From the NCBI GenBank assembly GCA_035545735.1, contig DASZXS010000054.1, positions 62,001-126,000 on the forward strand: a DNA stretch of 64,000 nucleotides. The letters are read 5' to 3'. Shown piece after piece: positions 50,589-59,769 of this stretch. This DNA comes from JAJYKC01 sp035545735 (lineage in GTDB: Bacteria > Acidobacteriota > Terriglobia > Bryobacterales > Bryobacteraceae). Below the pieces are notes generated by a model. The model did not search any database, was not told the origin of the DNA, and was given only the letters and a program-made list of their open reading frames with translations. Position 1 is the stretch's first letter; each line of letters begins with the position of its first letter. Made by a program: the position numbers and the translations under genes.

Positions 50589-50800
50589 TTCCTTTTCAAT
50601 CACTTTCAGCGTATGGACCATTGGCGCTTTTAGCGTATTTTCGCCAGCGCGTCCCCCTGCGCGACCTAGCCTCCCTTCGTGCATGCAAATCCTCTGGGAC
50701 CAATGGGACCAAAGTACCGCAAGTCCCAAAATCTATTTACAGTGAACGTCCTAGAGCGTACTATGTACATAACTCTCTAAGGTAGTGAGGTGTTTTTTGG

Positions 50801-51058
50801 ATGGCTACGACATTCACCAGGCTCCTGCGTCCCTTTCGAAGGACGCCGGAATCCGATTGCCCAGACCAAATCATGTCCGTCGGCCAGGCGGCGCGCCGTC
50901 TTTTCGAATCGAATCAGGTCGCGATTCCTGTGATCTTGAGCAGCGGGGATATCGGTTACGAAGTTGACGGGCGGGATTACACCGCTGAGAATCTCGTGCG
51001 CTTGGCGCAAGCATGCGGGCTACGGACGCCCGGTCAGGCACCCGCATCCGATTTGTGA
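50801..51058 (+). CDS. Small hypothetical protein
   Basis: An 85-residue protein with a basic N-terminus and a compact predicted alpha/beta middle (IMSVGQAARRLFESNQVAIP, then YEVDGRDYTAENLVRLAQA). I recognise no family. GTGAGG lies about 14 bases before the ATG, a loose ribosome-binding site, and a 10-bp palindrome TATGTACATA (50762-50771) lies in the upstream region. Codon composition looks coding-like but the call is moderate because the gene is short and convergent with the PiT gene. Confidence 0.45.
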   Translation: MATTFTRLLRPFRRTPESDCPDQIMSVGQAARRLFESNQVAIPVILSSGDIGYEVDGRDYTAENLVRLAQACGLRTPGQAPASDL

Positions 51059-51072
51059 TACCCCCGTGTCCG

Positions 51073-52674
51073 CTAGGACCCGGATATGCTGCGGAAAGCC
51101 CAGTAAAGCATACCGGCCAGCACAATCGACACCGGCAACGTCAGGACCCAGGCCATGAGCAGATTGCGAACGGTGGACCATTGCAGTCCCGAACGATTTG
51201 CGGTCATGGTCCCCGCCACTCCCGAGGAAAGCACGTGCGTCGTGCTGACCGGGAGGCCAAAGCCGTCCGCCGCACCGATGGTGATCATTGCGGTGATTTC
51301 CGCCGCCGCCCCCTGAGCGTAGGTGAGGTGATCTTTCCCGATTTTCTCCCCCACGGTGATCACGATTCTCTTCCAGCCGATCATGGTCCCCAGCCCCAGC
51401 GCCATGGCGACCGCCACTTTCACCCACGTGGGAATAAATTTCGTCGAGTTGTCGATGTGCCTCTTGTAGTTGCCAAGCACCGCCAGGTCCGCTGGAGCGA
51501 ACTGCGGCTTGCCGGACTTTTGAATCAGCCGCAGAGCTTCGCTTACCAGATACATGTCGTTCCGGAAGTTCGGCGTCTTGTCAGCGGGCACGTCTTTCAG
51601 GGCGCGGAACATGGTCATCTCGTTTCCGATATCACCGATTAATTCGCGCATCGCCACCATCGTGTTGGGGGTGAATTCCCGCGTGCGGATATATTCGGTG
51701 ACATCCGCGCGGGCGTCGCCCAGGACGGCATTGGGGTCGACGTAACGATTCACAGTTTCGGCCGCCTGCTTGGAAACCGCCACGAAATCGAGCGTGCCTC
51801 TCGGCGTCACCGCGTGGTTCAATGCATAGGCAGTAGGAACGGTGCCGATCAGGATCAGCATGATGAGGCCCATGCCCTTCTGCCCGTCATTCGATCCGTG
51901 AAAGAAGCTCACGCCAGTGCAGGTGAGGAAGAGAAGGCAACGGATCCAGAACGGCGGCGGTTCCGCTCCCTCCGGCGCCTGGTAAAGGCGCTTGTCGGGA
52001 ATAAGCGCCCGTAGAGCGAGAAGCAGGAGCGCAGCCATGGCGAAGCCCACCATCGGGGAAAGTAAAAGGGACTTCCCAATGCTAGCCGCCTGATTCCAGT
52101 CCACGCCGCTTGTTCCCGTCCGGGCGCTCATGAGCTGGTTTGCAATTCCCACTCCGATGATCGAGCCCACCAGAGTGTGCGAGCTCGAGGAAGGCAGGCC
52201 GAACCACCACGTGCCCAGATTCCACAGGATCGCCGCCACCAGGAGTGCGAAAACCATGGAGAATCCGGCTCCGCTGCCAACTTGCAGAATCAACTCCACG
52301 GGCAGCAGCGAGATAATTCCAAATGCCACCGCTCCGCTCGAAGTCACCACTCCCAGAAAATTACAAAAGCCGGACCACGCGACGGCAATATGGGGCTCCA
52401 GGGAATGGGTGTAGATGACCGTTGCCACCGCGTTCGCCGTATCGTGAAATCCGTTCACGAACTCGAAGCCCAGCGCGATGGTGAGCGCGACGCCCAGCAG
52501 GATGAAGGGATAGGCGGACGTTGTGCGAACGGATGCGAGATCAGCGCTGAGGTGAACAGCGGCGTAAAGCGCACCGACCGCCAGGATAACTCCGAAAACA
52601 ATGTTTCCAAGAAGTCCCGGGCTTTTGGACAGCTTGGCATGGACGGCTGTGGGCGAGGTAGCGCTAGTGGCCAT
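51073..52674 (-). CDS. PiT-family inorganic phosphate transporter
   Basis: A 533-residue membrane protein with about 10-12 helices. The two inverted PiT signatures are visible: GFEFVNGFHDTANAVATVIY near residues 69-88 and FFHGSNDGQKGMGLIMLIL near 259-277. A cytoplasmic loop of about 150 residues with many charged residues (about 300-440) sits between the repeats, followed by the C-terminal helices with GLPVSTTHVLSSGVAGTMTA. It imports phosphate, often as a metal-phosphate complex, driven by the proton or sodium gradient. No PhoU-like (DUF47) gene lies beside it, which is the common partner elsewhere. Confidence 0.93.
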   Translation of the reverse strand: MATSATSPTAVHAKLSKSPGLLGNIVFGVILAVGALYAAVHLSADLASVRTTSAYPFILLGVALTIALGFEFVNGFHDTANAVATVIYTHSLEPHIAVAWSGFCNFLGVVTSSGAVAFGIISLLPVELILQVGSGAGFSMVFALLVAAILWNLGTWWFGLPSSSSHTLVGSIIGVGIANQLMSARTGTSGVDWNQAASIGKSLLLSPMVGFAMAALLLLALRALIPDKRLYQAPEGAEPPPFWIRCLLFLTCTGVSFFHGSNDGQKGMGLIMLILIGTVPTAYALNHAVTPRGTLDFVAVSKQAAETVNRYVDPNAVLGDARADVTEYIRTREFTPNTMVAMRELIGDIGNEMTMFRALKDVPADKTPNFRNDMYLVSEALRLIQKSGKPQFAPADLAVLGNYKRHIDNSTKFIPTWVKVAVAMALGLGTMIGWKRIVITVGEKIGKDHLTYAQGAAAEITAMITIGAADGFGLPVSTTHVLSSGVAGTMTANRSGLQWSTVRNLLMAWVLTLPVSIVLAGMLYWAFRSISGS

Positions 52675-52769
52675 AAGACCTCAGAGCATAGCCGTCCAAT
52701 GAGAAACCAAATTGACAGTCGTGTGGCGGAGCGGTTACAAATCGCTTTTTACACTTGATCGAACGATCC

Positions 52770-54542
52770 TCAAAGCCCAAAGCAGAGAATATTCGGGCCG
52801 GCGGCGACGGCCACATACTGCTTGCCGTCCACCGCGAAGGTCATGGGGGACGCTTTCATGCGAACGTTCGTCGGAAAGCGCCACAGCGTTTTTCCCGTGC
52901 GATCCTCCACGGCGTCAAAGCCGCCGTTCGGCTTTCCGTAGAACACCAGGCCGCCGGCGGTGGCGAGCACGCCGCTCCACGTCTTGGCTTTTGCAGGACC
53001 AGGCTGCGGAACCTCCCAAACGATGGCCCCGGTTTCGATGTTCAGCGCGCGCAGGTAACGCTGCCCGGTCTGGTCCGGATAGCCCATCTTTTCTCCGGTG
53101 CACTCTTCGAGGGCAAGGAAATAAAAAAGTTCCGTGCGCGGGCTGAACGCCGTCGAAGCCCAATTGGCGCCGTCATCCGGGCAGCCCGCCGGGTTGACAA
53201 CTCGCGGACGCCCGTCCGTCCCGACGGCGGACGCCCAATCCACCCTGCGAAGAAACGGCTTCGCCAGCAGAACCGCGCCATTCCTGCGATCCAGCACATA
53301 GAAGAAGCCGTTGCGGTTCGCTTGCAGGAGAAGCTTTCGCAGCTCGCCTCGATACATGGTGTCCACCAGAACGGGCGGTTCCGTAGCGTCACGATCACGC
53401 ACATCGTGGGGGGTGAACTGATAATGCCACTTGAGAGCTCCGCTCGCAGGGTCGAGAGCGAGGATGCAATTGGTGAAGAGGTTGTCGCCGCCGCGGTCAT
53501 GGTCGTCGGAGTCGGGAAAGGGGTTCCCGGTTGGCCAATACAGAGTTTCCAATTCCGGGTCGTAGGAGCCAGTGAGCCATGTCGAACCGCCGCCGATTAC
53601 CGGCTCGCTCCCCTCCCATGTCGCCGACCCGGGCTCGCCGCGCAGAGGGATGGTCCACCGCCGCCAAAGGAGCTTACCGGTGGTGACGCTATAGCACGCG
53701 ATGAATCCCCGGATGCCCGCGTCCGCGCCGGCCACCCCTGCAATCACGGTGTCCTTCACAACCAGCGGCGCGATAGTACCGCCATATTTTTGAGGCTCCT
53801 CCGGCATCACCGTTTCCCATGCCAGCGTCCCGTCCGCGCGATTCAAAGCGAGGAGATGCGCATTGTCCGTGACGAAAAAGACCTTGTCGTCGTGAATCGC
53901 CACGCCGCGATTGGTCCCGAGCGCGGCGTCACCGTCGAGATCCGGCGTTCTGGGGCGTTCGTATTTCCAAATTTGCTCCCCCGTAAGCGCATCGAGCGCG
54001 ATCACCTGGTTCGGCCCGGTGACATACATGACGCCACCCGCTTCGAGCGGCGTGGTTTCCAATCCGAACTGCGATATCGGAAAGATCCAACGCAAGCGCA
54101 GAGAGCTCACGTTGCCGGTGTTGATTTGCGCCAGTTCGCTGTACCGATTGGCGCTGAGGCTGCCATTGTAGGTTAGCCAGTCGCCGGGTTGCGGAGGGCC
54201 CCACGCCACCCGCCGCGTGTTCGCGACGGAAATGGGCTTCGCGCCGGCGTTGAGCTCGCGGATATAGGCGGCCACGGCATTCAGATCTCCGGGGGGAAGA
54301 ATCATGGGAGGCATCCCGGAGTCCGGGAAACCGGCGCGAATGAGGGCGCGCAATTCTTCTTCTGTTTTTCCCGAAAGGCGTGGATTCGCGGCAAGGCCGG
54401 GACCTTTTCCTCCGCCGCGCGCCTCGCCGCCGTGACAGCTCGCGCAATGGGACTCGAAGACCTGCCGGCCGTTCGCGGCCTGAGACACCCCCGCGGCCAA
54501 CAGGAAAATGGTTGTGAATATTGCGAATCGTTCGGGCGCCAT
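52770..54542 (-). CDS. PQQ-dependent dehydrogenase with N-terminal cytochrome c domain
   Basis: A 590-residue periplasmic quinoprotein. A signal peptide (about 1-23) is followed by a cytochrome c domain with CASCH at residues 33-37 and a possible Met ligand in SGMPPM near 75. The eight-bladed propeller begins at GDWLTYNGSLSANRYSELAQ and contains YWPTGNPFPDSDDHDRGGDN and ALKWHYQFTPHDVRDRDATE, typical of PQQ alcohol/sugar dehydrogenases. It oxidises an alcohol or sugar and passes electrons through its own heme to the respiratory chain. ATG 54542 overlaps the stop of the upstream enolase-superfamily gene as TGATG, so I prefer it to 54641. Confidence 0.88.
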   Translation of the reverse strand: MAPERFAIFTTIFLLAAGVSQAANGRQVFESHCASCHGGEARGGGKGPGLAANPRLSGKTEEELRALIRAGFPDSGMPPMILPPGDLNAVAAYIRELNAGAKPISVANTRRVAWGPPQPGDWLTYNGSLSANRYSELAQINTGNVSSLRLRWIFPISQFGLETTPLEAGGVMYVTGPNQVIALDALTGEQIWKYERPRTPDLDGDAALGTNRGVAIHDDKVFFVTDNAHLLALNRADGTLAWETVMPEEPQKYGGTIAPLVVKDTVIAGVAGADAGIRGFIACYSVTTGKLLWRRWTIPLRGEPGSATWEGSEPVIGGGSTWLTGSYDPELETLYWPTGNPFPDSDDHDRGGDNLFTNCILALDPASGALKWHYQFTPHDVRDRDATEPPVLVDTMYRGELRKLLLQANRNGFFYVLDRRNGAVLLAKPFLRRVDWASAVGTDGRPRVVNPAGCPDDGANWASTAFSPRTELFYFLALEECTGEKMGYPDQTGQRYLRALNIETGAIVWEVPQPGPAKAKTWSGVLATAGGLVFYGKPNGGFDAVEDRTGKTLWRFPTNVRMKASPMTFAVDGKQYVAVAAGPNILCFGL

Positions 54543-55987
54543 CAAGTCTCCGGCAACGCGCCGAGCCCCGCGCCGGTGAGGCCCCCGGTTTTCATGTACC
54601 CGTCGCGAATCTGGAACACACCGGGAAACCGCTGCTCCCATTCGCGGTTCGCTTCGGGCAGATATTGCCGGGCGTTCGCCTCAATGCCGGCAACGCCCGG
54701 AACCCGTGCCGCCAAGCCGGCGGAATGGATGAGAGACGCTCCGGGACAGGTCAGGTCTTGCACGCAGAGGAACATACCGTGTTTCCGCGCCGCCGCGGCC
54801 ATAAGCAGCACCTGGCTTTGGCCCTTACAGGCCTTCAGGGCAATTCCGCTATATCCGATTTCTCTGGCAAGTTCGAGGCTCTCCAAATCGACCAGCGACT
54901 CATCGATCACCACCGGAACGATCTTCGCCGCGGGGCGCATCGAATTGGCGCGATCCGTCTTCAAGTCCCGCCGGGTGGGCTGCTCGATGTATTGAAGGCA
55001 AGCGAAACCGTGCGGGGCCTTCTCCCTCAGATGACCCAAAAAGGTGAGAAGGTAGTCCACGTTGGGGCATTTTTCGTTGAAGTCCAACGAATAGAACCAG
55101 CGCGTGCCGCGGCGGGTCCTTCCCGCTCCCAGGGCGGCTCGATCAACCGCCGCTACCCGATCGACATCCCATTCGAGATCCGAACCGTTGAGCTTGATCT
55201 TGATATGCGTCACGCCGTTGTAGCGAATCCATTCCGGCAGAGTTTCGGGGAGGCCGTCGTCGATGCGCCTTTGGATATCCCTTGTGTCGATCGCATCCGC
55301 CGCTCCCACCATGTGATAGAGCGGCATCCGGGCCTTGGGCCGGGATGCGATGTAGCGGTCTAAGAATTCTCCGCGGAACGGCGCGCCCAAATAAAAACCG
55401 AGGTCGCGCGGGAGGAAGCCCGGCCCGTAAGTGGAATAGCAGTTCAGACCGTGCAGCTTGCCGTAGGCATCGTGAATCGCGGCGTCGAAAGCGCTGAACG
55501 TGACCAGCGTGCAGAGCTTGGGGATGGGTGCGGAAAGACTGAGATCCCGCGATACCGCGGAGGCGTCTTTGAGATATCGCGGCTCAAGGGCGATATTAAT
55601 GTCGATGGGATGGCCTTGAACCTGGCAGTTCCGCGTGGTGGCGGCAATCCGCGCAGCCAGCGCTTTCATCGCATTCAACGAAACATCAAAAGGGACCTCG
55701 GGAAAAGACCAGACGTTGCCCAGATTCATGGAGCCGAAGCCATGGGCAAAGCGCCCGTCCTTGCCCCGGACCGTGCATTTCACATTCATGATGGATGCGC
55801 GCTCGACAGAGCGGCCGCCAAACTTTAACGGGGTGCGGTAACGATAATCCTGGCAGGAGAAGGAAACCTCTTCGACGCGGATGCTGTTGTCAGAAGACGC
55901 GGCGCGCACCACGGCCGGAGCGGCGGCGGCGAGAAAGCGGCGGCGGGTGGACGGGACAGGCCGCGAACGCAGCATGCCCCATATCAT
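54542..55987 (-). CDS. Tat-exported enolase-superfamily enzyme (mandelate racemase/muconate-lactonizing type)
   Basis: A 481-residue protein. The N-terminus has a twin-arginine-like leader (STRRRFLAAAAPAVVRAA). The capping domain is about 35-165; the barrel has a K-x-K motif (HIKIKLNG, about 244-250), metal ligands in SLDFNE, YIEQPT and VIDESL, and a distal lysine in LKACKGQ. This set matches members that abstract the alpha-proton of a carboxylate, such as sugar-acid dehydratases or dipeptide epimerases. Export of such an enzyme is unusual. It is translationally coupled to the PQQ dehydrogenase, which suggests dehydrogenation and enolisation of the same extracytoplasmic substrate. Start could also be ATG 55975. 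Confidence 0.82.
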   Translation of the reverse strand: MIWGMLRSRPVPSTRRRFLAAAAPAVVRAASSDNSIRVEEVSFSCQDYRYRTPLKFGGRSVERASIMNVKCTVRGKDGRFAHGFGSMNLGNVWSFPEVPFDVSLNAMKALAARIAATTRNCQVQGHPIDINIALEPRYLKDASAVSRDLSLSAPIPKLCTLVTFSAFDAAIHDAYGKLHGLNCYSTYGPGFLPRDLGFYLGAPFRGEFLDRYIASRPKARMPLYHMVGAADAIDTRDIQRRIDDGLPETLPEWIRYNGVTHIKIKLNGSDLEWDVDRVAAVDRAALGAGRTRRGTRWFYSLDFNEKCPNVDYLLTFLGHLREKAPHGFACLQYIEQPTRRDLKTDRANSMRPAAKIVPVVIDESLVDLESLELAREIGYSGIALKACKGQSQVLLMAAAARKHGMFLCVQDLTCPGASLIHSAGLAARVPGVAGIEANARQYLPEANREWEQRFPGVFQIRDGYMKTGGLTGAGLGALPET

Positions 55988-56026
55988 AGTCGACCCGGCC
56001 GGGCCGGTGAAGTTGCGGGCGGGTGC

Positions 56027-56881
56027 TCAGGCGGCTTCGCGTTCGGCGATCGCGTTGTTGACCTTGGCTACTTGAACACCCTTGGCAATTCCGAACAGCT
56101 TCATGACCTTCAGGGTGATCCAGGAAGGATCGAACTCATACCATGTCAAGCCGTGGCGGGCCGAAGTCGGATGCGCGTGATGGTTATTGTGCCAGCCTTC
56201 TCCGAAGGTGATGAGAGCCACCCACCAGTTGTTCCGCGAATCATCGCGCGTCGCGAAGCGGCGCGAGCCCCACATGTGCGTTGCGGAATTGACTAGCCAC
56301 GTGGCGTGCAATCCGAATACGACACGAACACAGATGCCCCACAGCATGAGCGGCAGCCCGCCGATTGCGAGCAGCAGCAAGCCTAGACCCACCAGGGGCA
56401 GCCAGTGGTAATCGTTCAGCCAGACATAAAAACGATGCTTGGCGAGGTCCGGCGCGTACTTCGACATCAGCCGGGTGTTGTTATGCTTGGCTTCGCCGAC
56501 GAGGATCCACCCCATATGCGCCCAAAAAGCGCCTTCCCGCGGAGAGTGCGGGTCGCCGGGCTTGTCGGAGTTCTGATGATGAATCCGATGTGTCGCCACC
56601 CAGAAGATGGGGCCGCCTTCGAGCGTCATCGCGCCACAAAGCGCGAAGAAATACTCTAAGGCAAGCGGCGTCTTGTAGGAACGGTGGGTGTGCAGCCGAT
56701 GATATCCGAGGCTAATCCCTAAGCCGGTGCAGGCCCAATAGAGAAACAGCGCGGTGAAAAACGCCGGCCAACTGAAGAAGAAGAATGCGGCGATCGCTCC
56801 AATATGGAGAAAAATCAGGACCAGCGTCGTGATCCAATTCAAGCCCTGACGGCTGTAAATGCTAGTGACTTCGGTGCTCAC
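56027..56881 (-). CDS. Acyl-lipid/acyl-CoA delta-9 fatty acid desaturase
   Basis: A 284-residue membrane di-iron desaturase. Three histidine boxes are present: HRLHTH at residues 61-66, HRIHH at 98-102 and WHNNHH near 230. Four hydrophobic helices place the boxes on the cytoplasmic side. It introduces the delta-9 double bond in saturated acyl chains using oxygen and reduced ferredoxin or cytochrome, raising membrane fluidity. The start codon is GTG (GTGAGCACC). The upstream gap of 285 bases contains a TTCCC-AGT-GGGAA inverted repeat (56963-56975) that could be an operator. No second desaturase gene is nearby. Confidence 0.92.
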   Translation of the reverse strand: MSTEVTSIYSRQGLNWITTLVLIFLHIGAIAAFFFFSWPAFFTALFLYWACTGLGISLGYHRLHTHRSYKTPLALEYFFALCGAMTLEGGPIFWVATHRIHHQNSDKPGDPHSPREGAFWAHMGWILVGEAKHNNTRLMSKYAPDLAKHRFYVWLNDYHWLPLVGLGLLLLAIGGLPLMLWGICVRVVFGLHATWLVNSATHMWGSRRFATRDDSRNNWWVALITFGEGWHNNHHAHPTSARHGLTWYEFDPSWITLKVMKLFGIAKGVQVAKVNNAIAEREAA

Positions 56882-57166
56882 GGTACAACCCTATCAAGGA
56901 ACATTGGGGTCGTTTGTAAGAGTTATGTAATTTCAATAAGATAGCGTATGTCTCCTATCCCGTTCCCAGTGGGAAAATGCATGGAAGTCATTGTAAAACC
57001 CTATAGTTAGGCGCATGAGAGGCGCGTTTTTTCAACGAACGATTTTTTGCACAGCGAAACTCCGTGAACGAAAGCATAACGAGAGAAGGCGAAGGCACAA
57101 GAAACAGCAACCGCCGGGCCAGTCGGTTACTCTAAAGGCATAGGCCAACCGCTTGGTCCCACTCCC

Positions 57167-58390
57167 GTGAGCGCAATTCAAGCACAACTTCCGAAGCCCT
57201 CGACGCAGAAGACGGTCTTCACCATTTTGACCGCGATCAGCTTCTGCCACTTCCTCAACGACATGGTTCAATCGTTGATCCCGGCGCTCTATCCGCTACT
57301 GAAGGACTCCTTCCATCTGGATTTCGGGCAGATTGGGCTCATGAGCCTCACCTATCAGATGACCGCGTCCTTACTGCAACCGCTGGTAGGCTCCTACACC
57401 GATCGCCGGCCAAAGCCGTATTCGCTCTCCACCGGGATGACTTTCACTCTCATCGGCTTGGTGGTTTTGTCCTTTGCGCCGAATTTCTCCATGCTTCTGG
57501 TGGCGGCGGCGCTGGTGGGCGTAGGGTCCGCCGTGTTTCATCCGGAGTCGTCGCGAGTGGCGCGAATGGCCTCGGGCGGGCAGCACGGGCTGGCGCAATC
57601 GCTCTTTCAGGTGGGCGGAAACACGGGTTCGGCCCTCGGGCCGCTGCTGGCGGCATTCATCGTACTACCGCGCGGACAGCATAGCATCGCGTGGTTCTCC
57701 GCCGCTTCGTTGCTGGGGATTTTCGTTCTTTTCCATGTCGGCGGATGGTCGAAACGGTATCGAGCGGCGAAAACCGTGTTGCGGGCGGCGCACGCGGCAG
57801 TTCATCCCCCGCTTTCTTCGAAAAAGGTTGCCCTGGCGATCGGAGTGCTCGTAGCCTTGGTCTTTTCGAAATATTTCTACCTTGTGAGCTTGACCAGCTA
57901 CTACACGTTTTATTTGATGGACAAATTTCACGTGTCCGTGCAGGCCTCTCAGATCTACCTGTTCGTTTTTTTAGGCGCCGTTGCCGCGGGAACCTTCGCG
58001 GGAGGTCCGATCGGCGACCGGATCGGACGCAAGTACGTCATCTGGTGTTCCATTCTGGGCGTCCTCCCGTTCACGCTCATACTTCCGTATGCGAATCTTT
58101 TCTGGACGGTGATTCTCACGGTAATCATTGGCGTCATCCTGGCGTCCGCGTTCTCGGCGATCCTGGTTTACGCTCAGGAGTTGATGCCGGGCAAGGTGGG
58201 AATGGTGTCCGGACTCTTCTTCGGGCTCGCGTTTGGGATGGGCGGCATAGGGGCCGCGCTGCTCGGCGAATTGGCGGACCATACGAGCATCGGCTTTGTA
58301 TACCACGTCTGCTCGTTCCTGCCGGCGATTGGGCTCCTTACGGGTTTTCTGCCCGATATTGAACGGCGCCACCGCCTGGAGCGGGTGTAA
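57167..58390 (+). CDS. MFS exporter, fosmidomycin-resistance (Fsr) type
   Basis: A 407-residue major facilitator with 12 helices. The early motif FCHFLNDMVQSLIPALYPLL and SLTYQMTASLLQPLVGSYTD (with the MFS motif A-like GSYTDRRPKP) is characteristic of the Fsr/YfnC group. GGPIGDRIGRKYVIW is the second-half motif. Members export fosmidomycin and similar compounds and may have other native substrates. The start is GTG (GTGAGCGCA), because no ATG precedes the conserved N-terminus. Fosmidomycin inhibits Dxr, also encoded in this window about 8 kb away, though a functional link is only suggestive. Confidence 0.88.
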   Translation: MSAIQAQLPKPSTQKTVFTILTAISFCHFLNDMVQSLIPALYPLLKDSFHLDFGQIGLMSLTYQMTASLLQPLVGSYTDRRPKPYSLSTGMTFTLIGLVVLSFAPNFSMLLVAAALVGVGSAVFHPESSRVARMASGGQHGLAQSLFQVGGNTGSALGPLLAAFIVLPRGQHSIAWFSAASLLGIFVLFHVGGWSKRYRAAKTVLRAAHAAVHPPLSSKKVALAIGVLVALVFSKYFYLVSLTSYYTFYLMDKFHVSVQASQIYLFVFLGAVAAGTFAGGPIGDRIGRKYVIWCSILGVLPFTLILPYANLFWTVILTVIIGVILASAFSAILVYAQELMPGKVGMVSGLFFGLAFGMGGIGAALLGELADHTSIGFVYHVCSFLPAIGLLTGFLPDIERRHRLERV

Positions 58391-58438
58391 GCTCCGCTCA
58401 CTGCTCCACATTCATTGATAAGATGGCGGCTTACGCAA

Positions 58439-59209
58439 ATGCCGCCGCCTCAATTACAAACCGATCTCTCTGGAAAAATCGCTTTAATCACGGGCGCCAG
58501 CAGGGGGCTGGGAAAGTCCATGGCAGTCGCGCTTTCGTCCGCCGGCGCCACGATCGCCCTGGTGTCCCGCGACGAAGAGAAATTGAAAGCCGTTCGGGGC
58601 GAGATCGAAGGCTCCGGCGGGAAGGCCAGCGTGTTTCTGGCCGACGTGAGCCGCGAAAGCGAGGTTGTGAAATTGGAGCGAGACGTTACCGCGCAGCTTG
58701 GCCCGATTCAAATCCTCATCAACAACGCCGGCATGAATATCCGCAAAAACCTGGTCGATTTCTCGCTCGACGAGTGGCGCACCGTGATGGACACCAACCT
58801 GACCAGCGTCTTTCTGATGTGCCGCGCGTTTGTGCCGCACATGAAAGGCTCGGGTTACGGACGGATTCTCAACCTGACGTCGATCATGAGCCATATTTCG
58901 CTTCCCGGGCGGAGCGCGTACTCATCCAGCAAAACGGCGCTGCTGGGCTTGATCCGCGCCCTGGCCCTGGAACTCGCGGCGGATGGAATCACGGTGAACG
59001 GAATTAGCCCCGGTCCGTTCGCGACCGACATGAATCTTCCGCTGATCAACAACCCGGAACTCAACGCGCAGTTTTTGGCGAACCTGCCCGTGGGGCGCTG
59101 GGGGAAAGTGGAGGAGGTGGGCGCGCTTGCGCTTTACCTTTGTTCCGACGCAGCCGGATTTATCACGGGAACCGACGTTTTGATCGATGGCGGATGGTGC
59201 GCGCGGTAG
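58439..59209 (+). CDS. Short-chain dehydrogenase/reductase (SDR)
   Basis: A 256-residue classic SDR. The NAD(P)-binding GASRGLG is at about residues 18-24, ILINNAGMNIRKN at about 88-100, and the catalytic Ser, Tyr and Lys are in LTSIMSHISLPGRSAYSSSK (about 135-160). DGGWCAR at the end is the usual substrate-side tail. The ATG at 58439 is chosen; the open frame from 58415 would need a TTG and adds eight residues without a ribosome-binding site. Enzymes of this shape in acidobacterial sugar operons often reduce keto sugars or oxidise polyols. It opens the five-gene operon running to 63763, 16 bp before the next gene. Confidence 0.9.
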   Translation: MPPPQLQTDLSGKIALITGASRGLGKSMAVALSSAGATIALVSRDEEKLKAVRGEIEGSGGKASVFLADVSRESEVVKLERDVTAQLGPIQILINNAGMNIRKNLVDFSLDEWRTVMDTNLTSVFLMCRAFVPHMKGSGYGRILNLTSIMSHISLPGRSAYSSSKTALLGLIRALALELAADGITVNGISPGPFATDMNLPLINNPELNAQFLANLPVGRWGKVEEVGALALYLCSDAAGFITGTDVLIDGGWCAR

Positions 59210-59224
59210 GAACCTGCTAATAAA

Positions 59225-59764
59225 ATGACACGCAGGGATGCGGCTTGGGTGATCGCTCGGGCGGTGGCAGTGTCCGGCGGCGGTGCGTTTTTTCCAAGCT
59301 GGGCCTCCGCGGCGGAAGCCGAACCCTACCGCCCGGTGTTTTTCAACGCGGAAGAATACCGGATTCTCGACTCGTTTACCGCGATCCTCATTCCCACCGA
59401 CGACACGCCGGGCGCGCGGGAGGCGCGCGTGGCTCCGTTCGTCGATTTCGTTGTGAATGCCGCCGCGGAGTATGCTCCCGAAGTGCAGCGGGAGTGGCGT
59501 CAGGCGCTCGGCTGGCTGAAAGAACAGGGCTTCGGCGCACTCTCCGCATCCGAACAGAACGCCTTGATTACCCGGATGTCCGCGCCCGAACGCGATCCCG
59601 CGAAACACCATGCGGGTTTCCCGGCATACCGGCTGATGAAAGAAATGACCGTGCACGCGTTCTACACCTCGCGCGCCGGGCTTATCGGGAACCTGGAGTA
59701 TAAGGGTAACGCCTATTTGAAGGAATTTGCGGCGTGCAACCATCCGGAGCACCACAAGGTCTGA
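59225..59764 (+). CDS. Gluconate 2-dehydrogenase subunit 3-like protein with Tat leader
   Basis: A 179-residue protein. The first 30 residues (MTRRDAAWVIARAVAVSGGG, ending SWASA) resemble a Tat signal peptide, and the rest matches the small subunit of gluconate 2-dehydrogenase-type oxidases (FFNAEEYRILDSFTAILIPT; a conserved helical FVDFVVNAAAEYAPEV). Such small subunits carry the partner flavoprotein out of the cell through the Tat system by hitchhiking, since the GMC partner often lacks its own leader, as here. It is 15 bp after the SDR and 5 bp before the GMC gene, so a complex with the next protein is very likely. Confidence 0.88.
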   Translation: MTRRDAAWVIARAVAVSGGGAFFPSWASAAEAEPYRPVFFNAEEYRILDSFTAILIPTDDTPGAREARVAPFVDFVVNAAAEYAPEVQREWRQALGWLKEQGFGALSASEQNALITRMSAPERDPAKHHAGFPAYRLMKEMTVHAFYTSRAGLIGNLEYKGNAYLKEFAACNHPEHHKV

Positions 59765-59769
59765 GGCCC

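Noticed and set aside
52755..54176. A 473-codon plus-strand frame opposite the PQQ dehydrogenase
   Set aside because: Antisense shadow; the minus strand has the CASCH heme motif and propeller repeats.
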